A stretch of 64,000 nt of DNA from Acanthochromis polyacanthus (lineage: Eukaryota; Chordata; Actinopteri; Pomacentridae), in contig NC_067128.1 of NCBI RefSeq assembly GCF_021347895.1, forward strand, positions 696,010 through 760,009, written 5' to 3'. The position numbers and the translations under genes are program-made. Positions 22,578 to 34,200 of the stretch are shown here, one piece after another. How positions within the stretch are numbered: the stretch's first letter is position 1; the number at the start of each line of letters is the position of its first letter. The notes beneath the pieces were generated by a model. That model did not search any database and was not told the origin of the DNA. It saw only the letters and a program-made list of their open reading frames with translations.

Positions 22578-24199
22578 CTGCAGACAAACAGCATGAAAAC
22601 ATTTCACTACAGCGTTCCACAGGATCCTCAGACCTGTTCAAGGATTCAGTGGCGTGCCCCTTTAACCTGTCAGACTATTTCACCTTAATACTGTCCTCCA
22701 TGAGTGACTTCTGCTGTAAAATCTGTAGTTTCCTTCTGAAAACCCTCAGAGATGAAGGCTCGCTGTTGTCTCCCCTCAGGAGGATGGGTTCCTAATGAGC
22801 CGTGCCGTCAGATAATAAATATTGTGCTTCTCTGGTGAATAAATATGTTGATCTGAACAGACGGCAGCTTGTTGGCAAACAGTCGTTCCATCTTGCATCT
22901 CGGAGTGTGACGGAGCAGAGCAGCAGCTCCACAGGAGATCTGAACATTACTGCAGGAATTCACAGGAAACAGGAGCGATTTACGGAGACGGGAATATGAC
23001 CGAAGTTGTGTTCTCTGGTCAAGTACGTGACCGAGAACGCGTTCCACAGACATAATCTGACATTAGGGTACATTCACTGTGGCCTGTCGCCCACAGAGGT
23101 AAAATGGGGGCGATGCTGTGTTCAGGGTGCGTAGGAATAATCCAGACGGGATGTTTGGACGGCTGGGCAGCGTCCACGAGCCGTGATTTGTTGTGTTTCT
23201 CAGGTAGTCTGGTATTTTTAGGCCCTCAAACTCAACGAGAACCACAGGGAAAAGGCAAAGAAAAATAAATGCCCAAAGCATAAAACAGATCAGAAGCAGT
23301 TATTGATTAACCGATCAACGGAAAGTTCCTCCTCAGATTCTGACAGATTAATAACGTTTAGCAAAAATATACATTTATTTGAGGATCTTTTGTATTTATG
23401 CTGTTTACAGGACAAAATAAGCAGCTGTAAGGTGTCTGGAATAGTGTGAAGGACACTGTTCATATTTGGAGAAAATATTACACAGATAAAAAACAAAAGT
23501 AAGTAAATGCACCACAGATCACAAACAATTAACTGATTAATCAATTAATCGACAGCCAAAGAATTACCTTTTAAATTTTGTCAATAGATGAATTATTTAA
23601 CAAAAAATTAGCTGCTTTAGATTCTGAAATGATCTTTTACAGGTTTTACAGTTTACCAAAAAAATAAAATGCATCACAGAAAAGATCAACTGATTAATCC
23701 GTTCCATTAATAATTTACAGATAATTACTGGCTGATCATAAAAATATGAGCTTTAGTAAACATGTTTGTCAGGTTTTTTCAAAATAAGCAACATTTCTCA
23801 TTTTTTTAAATCGAATCAATTAAAAAGTATTAAACTGACCAAAAATGATCACTTTAGGTACTAAAAAGTAATATTAATATCTGTACTATTTACTCTGTTT
23901 TTATTTATTTATGTTCATTAAAATGATTAAAAATTCATCTAGATCAACAAACAGCTGTCTGATAAATCAGTACCTGAACGCAGCTACGCTTTAAATCGTA
24001 TTTATATTCTTAATGTTGCATATATTGTGTAATAAACTGCTGTGTTAAAAAGAAAGCAGTGGTTCACTTTAGTAGATAAGAGAATTTTGCTAATTATTGT
24101 TGCTTTATATATACATGTGGAGCCTGTTTACTCCTTGGAAACCTCCTCCTGATGGGGTTTTAGGCTAGAAAACTCAGTTCTCCCATTTATTCCAGCGCA

Positions 24200-24480
24200 C
24201 CTGAACGCAGCGCAAAGCTTGCTTTTCCCTCCTCTCGTCCAATCAGCGCCGGGCTTCAGTAGTAAACAAGCGGCACCGTGTGGGCGGGACGAGGCCGCTG
24301 ATTGGCTGCGGCCTGCTTCCTCCGGTACACACCCCCGTTTTGACAACGTGTTCGGACACGAGTTTGTCCGGGAGGGACTGAGCTGGACGAGGATCCGGCT
24401 GGAAATAACCCGGGTTAACGCAAAGTAGCGTAAAGGCGCAAAGAAAACGCAAAATTACGCACAAGACGCGGAGAGGAGAG
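24200..24480. promoter_or_regulatory. CpG-rich patch with paired CCAAT boxes
   Basis: It contains CCAAT as 'ccaatcagcg' near 24239 and an inverted copy 'gattggctgc' near 24300, in a GC-rich setting. NF-Y sites of this spacing are typical of vertebrate promoters. It could be an alternative promoter of znf395, 1.7 kb upstream of its first coding exon. Confidence 0.4.
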
Positions 24481-24749
24481 AAGATTTAAACATGAAACCG
24501 CAGGTTGTGTCCGACAGGGCTGTTAAATTCAACAACAGCAACAGAAAAATGTCATAAAAATACAAATTAAATGCAGTTTAGCTCCTCTTTTAGATGCGTA
24601 AAAACGCACGTTTTATTAGAAGGCGCTAAAATCCCGGAGTCGCTGGACGCGCTGCTGCAGTTTGACGCACACGATGGTTAGAGCTGGAAATGAAGCCATG
24701 AGCAGTTATTAAATATAATTATAAAGCTGAATTGTTTTGATAACGCTGC

Positions 24750-25180
24750 TGTTTATGGCTGCCCCTCATCCCTCCGCTTCATCTCTGATCTCCACCCGGC
24801 GACGCAGACTGAGATCCGGTGAAACACCCCGGTCCCTCCCCCCTCACACCGCTCACAGAAAAACAACACTCTCCGCCGTGTTTTCTGCGCAAAAACCGCG
24901 GCTCCGGATGGCGCAAACAGCGCATTAATACTCACTCCGTCTGCTGGAAAGCAGAAGCTCCGTCCCGGTCCGAGCTGCAGCCGCGGCTCCGTCGCTTCGC
25001 CCTGGCTCCGTCCCGCCGCTCGCCGGCTCCTGATCGGTCTGCTTGCCGGAGGAAAAAGGGGGTTGGTCGGTCGGATACGCGCCTACGTGCGTCTGCTCAG
25101 CGGACCAATGCCGGGGATGACAGCTGGGCAGAGCGCACAGATATAAGCCCGCAGCGCGCCGTGCACAAAAGGATGATCTA
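24750..25180 (-). promoter_or_regulatory. CpG-rich putative znf395 promoter and noncoding first exon
   Basis: This is the most CpG-dense stretch of the left half of the window. On the minus strand a strong donor, 'acgga|gtgagtatta', lies at 24935/24936, suggesting a noncoding exon from about 25150 down to 24936 spliced to the first coding exon. On the plus strand 'gatataagcc' near 25140 and a donor 'ctag|gtgagag' near 25180 hint at divergent transcription. Confidence 0.45.
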
Positions 25181-25379
25181 GGTGAGAGGTTACCAGAGCA
25201 GCAGCAGCATCCACTGTCTGTCTGTCTGTCTGTCTGAAGCTCTCACTGATCTCTGTGTTTGTGCATGTGATGTGCATCCATCACATGAATCCTGCCCTCA
25301 TAAAACACAAACAACACATGCAAATCAGATATTTTTTTGCATAAATATACACTTTTGTCTCAGCATCTTCCTGCATCAC

Positions 25380-25585
25380 AAATAAATGTGCAATTGTCAT
25401 TTTGCACTACTGTGTTTATATGTTCCTTTCTACCTTGTAAATATCTGTATATATTGTCTTATATTTATTTTTATTACTTCTATTTTCCCCCTGTTCTTTC
25501 TATAGTTTTTTATTATTACTATTTTCTTTCCATATTCCAGGGTGACACCAACAGCTCAAAAGAGCTGATTCTGATTCTGATAACA
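25380..25585 (+). mobile_element. LINE 3' end (L2/Rex-like)
   Basis: AT-rich sequence ends in 'gagctgattctgattctga', the 3' signature of common fish LINEs. Coding sequence is absent. Confidence 0.45.
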
Positions 25586-26589
25586 CTGCAAATAAAATGC
25601 AGTTTCCAACAGTGAAATATTATTAAAATTGACAGGATTCTCAGTCAGACATCACGATCCACTCGTCTACGTCTTCACTGGACATTTTAATATCAGAGTT
25701 TCTGCCATTAATCCAATTCAGACCAAGAACGTCCTCCTTGAAGCTCCATCAACAAATGAAAACGGCTCAGCAACTCCTGGAATCAAACTGCTGACACCAT
25801 TACATGCAGCATATCAACCCCCAACATCACATGAGGAATAGCCTGCATGGAGATCAAGCAGTGTTTTCAGTGTGTGTGTGTGTTTGAGAGGCCGGATTAG
25901 TGTCGGCTGTCTGCACCCTCTCCACCAGACATCCAGTCAGCAGGGATTTTAGGGTTGAGAGTAGCTGAGGCCTGGAGTCCCAGCCTGATCCTGAACCATA
26001 CACGACTCCTTCCTTTCTTATTTCACCCGTTAACGCCACCGGGTAGCTTTCACAGGCCGCTGGCGACCGGCTGGACCGGCTGGACCGACCACCTAGCAAA
26101 CATTTACAACGACTGGGGGGCAGTTGGTTTTACAGGACAGCAACAGAGAGGAATGATTTTAGGAGCAGCAGTCAGGTTAGATAGGAACTGATCTAATGCT
26201 AACAACGTGCTAGGAGACGACATTCTGATGTTCAGCTTTAGCATGGTGCTAATCTCTGCAGCATACATGTAATATCTCCAGCAAGTACACATGTAGTGGG
26301 TATAGATGCATGTAAACATGTATTTGCACATGTTAAACTGTGTTAAAATGGAATTTATATTAGCAATAATTCATCACTGTGCACTCCACACATACATGGA
26401 TATTTATCTGTCTGGATGAACACAGAAAGTACGACAATAAAACTGCTGACAAAACTGCACATATGCATGCATTTACATACATCTGTGATGTGCATGCAGA
26501 AATGTATGAATGTGTGACTGCATGGTTGTATGCGTATGTATGTACATGCCTGGCATTATGCATGTACAAGTAAAGTGTTGATTACCTTC

Positions 26590-26650
26590 TGCAGTGGACA
26601 CACACACATGGACACACACATGGCCACACACACACACACACACACACATA
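26590..26650. repeat. (CA)n microsatellite
   Basis: Interrupted 'acacacac' runs occur here, with the longest block near 26629-26648. Confidence 0.85.
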
Positions 26651-26784
26651 GCTGTTGCTGCTAAACTACTTTTCTAGTCCACTAAGATGTTTCTGATGTC
26701 CTCATGAACTTCAGGAGATGACGTTGTTTACATTACCCTGCATATTAGTGGATGCAGAAAGTATGCATCCAGCCTTATAATAAC

Positions 26785-27990
26785 ATTAACAATAATAATA
26801 ATACATATTATTTGTAATGCACTTTTCATTTAACCCTCCTGTTGTCCTCATTTACAGGCACCAAAAAATATTGTTTCCTTGTCTGAAAAAAATCCAAAAA
26901 TTCAGCCCAAGAATTCCCCAAATTTCTGAAAATTTGCAAAACCTTCAGGAAGAAAATTCCAATAATTCCTTAAAAGTTTTATTTAAATATAATCCCCCAA
27001 ATTTGGCAAGAGAATTCTTGTAAATATCTTGAAAAAATGAGTAAAAATCTTACAAAAAATCCTAAAAATATCTAAAGTGATTCCATAAATATCAGTAAAA
27101 CTTCAAATATTTTCTTTAAGAACATTCACATAAAAATCAACCAAAATCCAGGGAATTTCAATGGATTAACATTTCTTTTTTTCCCACCAAAATATGCTTT
27201 AAAATGTCCCTGGAAATGTTGAAAATGAAAACTTTAAAACGGGTCAATTTGACCTGCAGGATGACACCAGGGTTAAGCAAAATCTGAACATTAAAGATAG
27301 AAAAGGATAGAAACAAAACAAGCAGGTAAAATAAAAATAACATTTTCAGGGTTTGATTAAAAGCTTTGTTAAACAGAAAGGTCTTCAGGCCTTTTTAAAA
27401 CATTCACTGTCTTTGGAGCTCTCAGGAAGGAGTTCTGAAGGTTCTGTCTCTGGTCCAGAGTTTGGTTCTGGACCGGAGGAGGAGGTGACAGTTATTAGTG
27501 GAGGATTCTATTGGATGATTGGAGGCAGAGAACATCTTTGAGGTAGTCTGATAATGTGCTGATGGTGAGGAGAGAGATTCTGGATTCTGGAGGAGACGGG
27601 GAACCAGCTGTTCTGAACATAGTGGAGCTTCTGCAGGATCTTCCTGGGATCCTGATGAGAAGTGTGCTGCAGCAGTCCATCCTGGAGGAGACAAAGGCCG
27701 GACAAGTTCCTCTGCATCAGAAAGGGTGAGGGTGGGGCAGAGTTTGGTGATGTTTTAGAGGTGGAAAAACAAAGATGTTTGATGTGGTTGTTAAATGTCA
27801 GGATGGTAACTGCTGATGAGAGGAGAATGTGTGGTCTGGAGAAGGTGGTGGTTCTGGAGGAGGACTGGACCAGATGAGGGACAAGAATGGATTCAGTTTT
27901 GGAGGAAGTTTGGACTCATCCAGACCTTAGTCTCCTCCAGGCGGGTGGTCAGGGTGGACAGAGCTGAAGAAGATGATGATGGCCTTATAC
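26785..27990. mobile_element. Unclassified fish interspersed repeat, split by a MITE
   Basis: The left part ('taataataatacatattatt', 'gcacttttcattt') and the right part ('gcaaaatctgaac' onward, including 'ggtcttcaggcctttttaaaa' and 'ctcaggaaggagttc') look like one common fish repeat interrupted exactly at TTAA by the MITE at 26830-27276. A related repeat is at 47140-47610. The family name is not certain. Confidence 0.45.
26830..27276 (+). mobile_element. piggyBac-like MITE, copy 2 (complete)
   Basis: Both ends carry TTAA followed by CCCT in inverted orientation: 'ttaaccctcctgttgtcctc' at 26830 and 'gaggatgacaccagggttaa'-like sequence ending at 27276 (the exact end is 'aggatgacaccagggttaa'). 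The TTAA target plus CCC terminus is the piggyBac pattern. The element is 447 bp with no coding sequence. Confidence 0.75.
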
Positions 27991-29130
27991 TACTTTTCTA
28001 CTTGGCAGTGGTCGGCTTACTGGACTCTTTTCCTCAAATATGTTTGGTGAAAAATCAGAGAATCACCGTTGTTGTTATGTTCAACCTAAATGAATGTGTG
28101 GTCTTCATTCCATGGTAGATCATCCAGTAACTGTTGGGATATTTTACCAAAACTACAAATGTCAGTCTTATGGTGGATTGTCTGAATTATTTGGATGCAT
28201 CATCTGGGAACCATGAATATCCGTGACATCTTTTGCCAACATCTTTCTGATTATGGGTGAATTTAAATCTGAAAAAAAATCGAAGCTGTCACAAAAAGTC
28301 ACATCTTAGAGCTCGCATTTACAACAGCTGATAATGCAGGAGTCAGCTGGTGATGTTTTCTGAACCGTATGCAGCTAAACGTCTCAGTAACATGAAATAA
28401 ACCATTTAGAACCATTTATAATATGACATACTAGTTCACACCAATGAAGAAAAACATTGTTGAACTTACATGGTGGTGTCAGAAGCTGGTTTGAAATAAA
28501 TAATCAATCAATCAATACATAGCTCACTAAGCAGGTACGACAAACTGTACCACAAAAATAAAAGTATAGCTAGTTTTAAGGTGGTTCTATTAATATAACC
28601 ATGAAAAACAATAATATGGACATATTTTTCATTTTCTCGCCCTTAATTTTGGACGCCAAGTGAGTAGTATAAAGATCCAGTGTTGTCATGGACGGGGTCA
28701 TTATACAGACTACAGCCTTTTTTTCCACCAGGCTGTAAAATGATTTATGTGTGCAGTGAAGTTGGACACTTTCACGTCTGCGTTTATGGGGTGCGACTCA
28801 TTTTCAGAGCCAGCCCCGTGTGGTCATTTGAGGAAGTGCAGGTTAGGGTTTTTTGGCTGTATTTTGCAGTTTGCTGCTGGTTTCATCAGATTCCACCAAA
28901 ACATGTGACATCACTTCTCCCTGCTGATCCTCGCCCACTTTATACCAGCGAGAATCCAGCAGAAACACAAATACAGAACAAACTCATGTGAAGTAAACTG
29001 TTTAAACTCAAGCTGGAGATGTTGTTTTTGCTTGTCAAAAGAAGGTGACACAAAAGGTTTCACAGGTTTTTAGTGAACGGTAGCAAAAAAAAGCAGTATG
29101 ACTGACATCATTGTTTTCTCTCTTGGGTGT
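27991..29130. other. Intergenic stretch, no gene recognised
   Basis: Short overlapping frames without domains; a brief 'aatcaatcaatcaat' run near 28502. Nothing further can be supported. Confidence 0.45.
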
Positions 29131-29132
29131 GT

Positions 29133-31241
29133 TTTATTTAAGCAGTTCAGTAGAGAATATGGCAACGGATGGCATGACAACAGGCATTACAAGAATGACG
29201 ACTCCGCCCTGCTTTGAGGCCTTCAGACCTTTAGTTCCCTTTCAGAGCTGCCACTCCCGTCTTATCACCATCGCTCAGTTTGTTTAGAATAAAGGTAACA
29301 GTATAGCACAGACTTTGTTCACACTGACCAGAACAAAAAGAGAGAGACTGATATCCCTTCATTGGAAATAAAAGGTCAGAAAAATCCCAATGTCAACAAA
29401 AACAGCACAAAACCAAAAGTATCCTCCTTTATCTTCTGTGACTTTTACCCAAAACTCCACTGCATGCATTTCAACATGAAAAGGCACCAGTTTGACATTT
29501 TTGCAAAGCAAGAATACAGTTTTCTTGCTAAGAGTTAGATGGAAATACTCATACCATGTCTGTTAAACAAACAAAACAAACAAAAAAGCAGCTACAATCA
29601 ACAGCTGGTTAGCTTAGCTTAGCATGAAGACTGGAAACAAGCAGTAATGGTTAGCCCAGGTCTCTACAAGAGTTAAAACAATTAAACATCTAAAAAGACT
29701 TCAAATGCTCACCATGATATGTCTTCTTTGTTAAATCCCAGGAGTAAATGCAGAAGTTGAGTTTACAAGGAGTTTTGTGTGTTTGGTCCAGTTCAATGAC
29801 TTCTGCATCAACAATGTTGTTACGATGAGACTCCAGGAAGTTACTGCAGGCCAATAAATGGTCACAACACTGTAATCAGGTAAATATTTTGGTATTGTGA
29901 TGAAGAGGAACCTCTGGATTTGCCAGTCTGTCCACATTCCAACCCGCACCAGTGGTCATGAGCTTTGGGTGCTGAATGGGATGGAAAATACAAAACAGCC
30001 AAATGGGTGTTTGTATGCATCAGGTGGTTGGACTCAGATATTCAGAGGGAGTTTCAGTAATTGGTGTCAAAATGCACCAGCTGAGTCCTTCCTGTGGAGG
30101 TTTTCTAGGCAAATCCCACTGGGAGATGTTTCAGAGTAGACCCATATCTCATCTGACCTATGAAGTCTCAGGATCCACCAGGATGAACAGGGAGACATCT
30201 CCATGGAGAAGGATACCTATGCCTTACTTAGCCGGTTGCAACCCAAGCTTGGATAAGTGAAAAGAAACGGATGGATGTCTGTAACCTGTTAACTTGTGCT
30301 GCTACCTGTCTTGTTTTTTTTAAAGACACTTCTAATCTAAAGGAAACTTTTTGTGGTTCAATTAAAAACCAAGTCTTTATGTTCAGCTACCATGTCCTGC
30401 TTTCTGGGTTGGGATGAGAATCTTTAAGTTCTGTCAACAAGAAAGTATAGTTTCCAGAATGTGGAAGTAAAAACTAAAAGAGTGACTGTTTTGGTCCTTA
30501 AATTTCCGTCTTATATTGTATTATACTCAGTGAAAAGCTACATGACAGAAATCTGATCTTGTCCGTGTACCAGGTTTGTTTCTCAGTGGAAAGCAGTCAT
30601 TTCTTAACTGGGTCTTAATTCATCTGCATCCTGAAGAGAGCAGGGCGTCCTATTATGCTAGTCACATACTACAAATGTAAAAATCACCATGAATGAGCAT
30701 CAGTCAGGGTCAGGAACTTAAATTAGCTGAAAAACTAGGCAAGTAAGTAACAACCCCTTTTAATAGCTCAAGTCCAAGTTTTGCGTTTGTGATTGCAAAT
30801 TATCAGACTCTCACAGTGAGATCAATCCAGATGCTTGTACATGTTTGAAAGTGATCAATGGACTTAAACTATGGAGGGAATGAAAGAAAAGTCCTTGTCA
30901 GATAAATTCAGAATAAAAGTTATAAGTTAGAGAGAACTTCAAAAGAAAAAGGTTCCACCTCTATTCAGATAAGTGAAGGCCCGTCGTGATGAGGAGAAGG
31001 TGTGGATGGTAGCTCCAGTTGGCAGACGACAAGGCCAACTTTCCCTCCTACCCTTTTCCATCCATCTGTCCATTTGGGACAAAGTCAAGTGTTTCTGTTC
31101 GATGGGATGTTGAGCATGTTTTGTCCTCCTTCATGCTTGTATTGTCTGTTTTGTGTGGTGCGTTTGTCATGTGGTTGTGCGGTTAGTGTTCAGGGCTATG
31201 GTTGGTTGGTTGGTTGGTTGGTTGGTTGGTTGGATGGATGG
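29133..31241 (-). other. Possible 3' UTR of the adaptor-like gene
   Basis: A transcript-sense AATAAA lies at 29133-29138, about 2.1 kb after the stop codon at 31242. The interval has no recognisable exon or repeat except a (GGTT)n run at 31196-31232. The UTR extent is inferred. Confidence 0.3.
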
Positions 31242-31242
31242 T
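31196..31242. repeat. (GGTT)n microsatellite at a gene 3' end
   Basis: Tandem 'ggtt' runs from 31201 to about 31232, followed by 'ggatggatgg'. It begins directly after the stop codon of the adaptor-like gene in transcript direction. Confidence 0.85.
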
Positions 31243-34200
31243 TAGTGGGTTGCTGCATGGGTCCTCTCCAGAGTGTTGGGCGGCATGGCTCTGTGGTCCC
31301 TCCATGTTGTAGTCCCCGGGTCTGTAAATTAACAAAAATGTCAGTTATAAGGTAGAGGTTTAATTGAAATTTCAGTTCCGTTTACGGAGAACTCACCAAC
31401 AGCTGCTCCTGACTTTGTTGCAGCGGTTCCATTGACTCCTCCTGCTCCTCCATCAGTCTGCTATGGAAAAAGACAAAACGTGTTAAAAGCACGACAACAT
31501 GTTTAAATGCTTAATAACTGAGTCTGATTTTACAACAATGTCATTTTGACCAGACGTTTTATAAAAGATATCTGTAATGTCATTCTGATTAGTTAAAATG
31601 ACAGAACTATCTTTAATTCAGATATGATTTGTTAAATAAAAAATGTCATTACTGTTCCCCAGATTGTTGCTACCCGTTGGATATTGGTCCAGAAAAGCAT
31701 TTGAACCGTGTTAGCAGGACTAAATGCTGTGATGGTTAAGATAGTTTAAAAAATGCTGTGTAATAGAAAGAGCTCATCAGCAAAGAGTTGGTAAAAAACA
31801 ACGGCTTCGTGCATTTGGGACTTCTGGTTGAAAAGAACTAGAAGCTTCTGGCATAACATCTAAACCATCTACAGCTATCTGGAACAGCTCAGCCCCAAGA
31901 CAAAACTTTACTTCAGTGTCTGCAGTTACACTTGGACTGGGCAGAATTCTAGTTTGACATTTCGGACTCATCATGATTCTAGTTAAAGAGATCTGCAGTG
32001 TAATCCTGATGAGTTCAAAGGACCATCTAGATATCTTGAGTTGAAGGTACTTCAAGATATCTTAAACTAGAACTAAGATTTGTAAGAAATGAATGTAGAT
32101 ATCTGAAACTGTAATAATAGTCATAATTTATATGCAGATATTCATGAGTTATGTACCACTGAATTATACACATGAATGGCAAACATTACATCTGTTGTTA
32201 TGGAAGAGGAAGTGAAATACAGATAAATGTCCGTATTCAGTTAAGATATTGTATGTTAAAACAGCTTAGCATATATGTCACACATACAGAATACGTAAGG
32301 ACAAGGAGGAGCTGTCTGTACTGTAGGCTATGTCTGTAAATGCTCAATAATAAGCTAAAGCTAGCAACTTTTTAGTTTTTTGTTTTTTTTATGCTCACAA
32401 CTCAGAAAGGTCAAAGGTTTTTGTAATGCTCATGCTAAGCTAGCAGCTAGCTCTGCAGTTGTCAGGTTTAAATGACAGGCAGCAGGTGAGGCTGAACTTT
32501 AAAGCCCGCATTTTCATTGTGAACAGTTTGTAAAAGTTCTAAATTTAGACTTTCAGGATGCCGAGGTCAGCACAGCAGATGCTAATGTAAATGTTTGTTC
32601 ATGGATTCTCACCTTCATACATGATTAGATTTAACTCCACAATCATATATTACATTATAGACCGCTGATCAAATATAGTAATGTCAGGCAGTCGAATATC
32701 TTAATTAATGTGGATGTAATTTCCAATGCAAAATGTTCAAGCTTACTGAAGCTGACTTATCTTCATCAGTTGAAAATTAAAGGGTTCTGACCTGCACAGT
32801 TATGTGTGATTGTATTATTGTAGAAGCAAAACTGTGATAGTTTTTTTATACTATATTATAAATACTTTTGCCTGAAACTTTTTACACTTCAGTTGTCTAG
32901 AAGCATACTAAGACCTTTGTATTCGCTGCTAAAGGCAGAAAATATTATTTTACAGATGTACAGTGGTGACTGAAGCTTATGAAGAATTCTTGCCACATTT
33001 TGAAACCTGCTTTTTGCCTGGTATGCAGCAACACCCATCAGACTCTCAAAGAAAGATTATCGTCCACAGCGCAGGAAGGTAACAGCATCCAGAGTAGAAC
33101 AAACCACACTGTTATTTTTCTGTTACAGACTGACCAACAGTTCACTCCAGTCATGCCATGGTTGTGTCCTACTGTAGGTGTCTAAAACCTTTCAAGGTAA
33201 ATGGTGAAAGATAGAATTGCAGGTGTTATTTTGGGTGGAGGATGCTTTTCTTCTTGCATCAAGATGACTTGATACAGTTTGTACATTTAGTTTTCTGATA
33301 CTGATTACTGATTTGGTGATTTTTGCCTTTTGTGTCTCATTGCTTATGATTTTCTTTGCACTCTTGCTGTCAGTTGGATCAGTCCACATTGCATAGTATA
33401 AAACTATTGTCTAAGTTAATCAGGGCATATTTTTCTGCATTGCCACCAGACATTTGTAGGTATCATGCCTGAGCAGCACTTCTCAAAGTAGCCAATAATC
33501 TCTTCCTGATGATGCGTAAATCAGTCTTAATCCTGTAATCCATTACTGAAAACAGCATACAGTTACATTTGAGTTACTTCAGCACAGCCACTTTTATAGA
33601 CATGTTAATGTGGGTATTAGGTTCTGTTATCTCTATAGCTTAACTCAAATCAGTTCTGTTTTTATTTTATTCAGATTACAGCGTAACTGCTTCTACATAT
33701 CTCTTCTAAACATCTCTTTTCATCGCCAGCCTGTGTTTGATGCATTTCTTTCACTCGATCAGTTTTGATGCTTCATTTTATTTGATTTTTAAGATTTTGC
33801 TGTGAAGTCTGTAAAGGAAGCTAAGATTTTACTTTTGATAGTTTAAGTCCCAGAAATTTGTGATGAGGAAACACTTAATTTGCCAGGTTCATTTAGTAGT
33901 TCAATAATTTTACATAGCTTCATAAAAAAGCCGTTAAAAGTCAAAGCAAAGCGCTATGGATTGTTAGTTTAACTGCATTAAATATAATCATTATCTATTA
34001 TTATTATTAATATTATTATTATGGATTTTTGTATGATGTATTACAAATACAACATTATATTGTTGCTGTCATGTTCAGAGAAATAATGTTTGTGATGCAT
34101 TCATAATATCCTTACAAATTATTTCTAATACTGTTTGGCCAAAGCTCAGTGTAATATGTTCACTGAGGTTTAATCCATTTTCATTTGCCTCATTGGTTTG

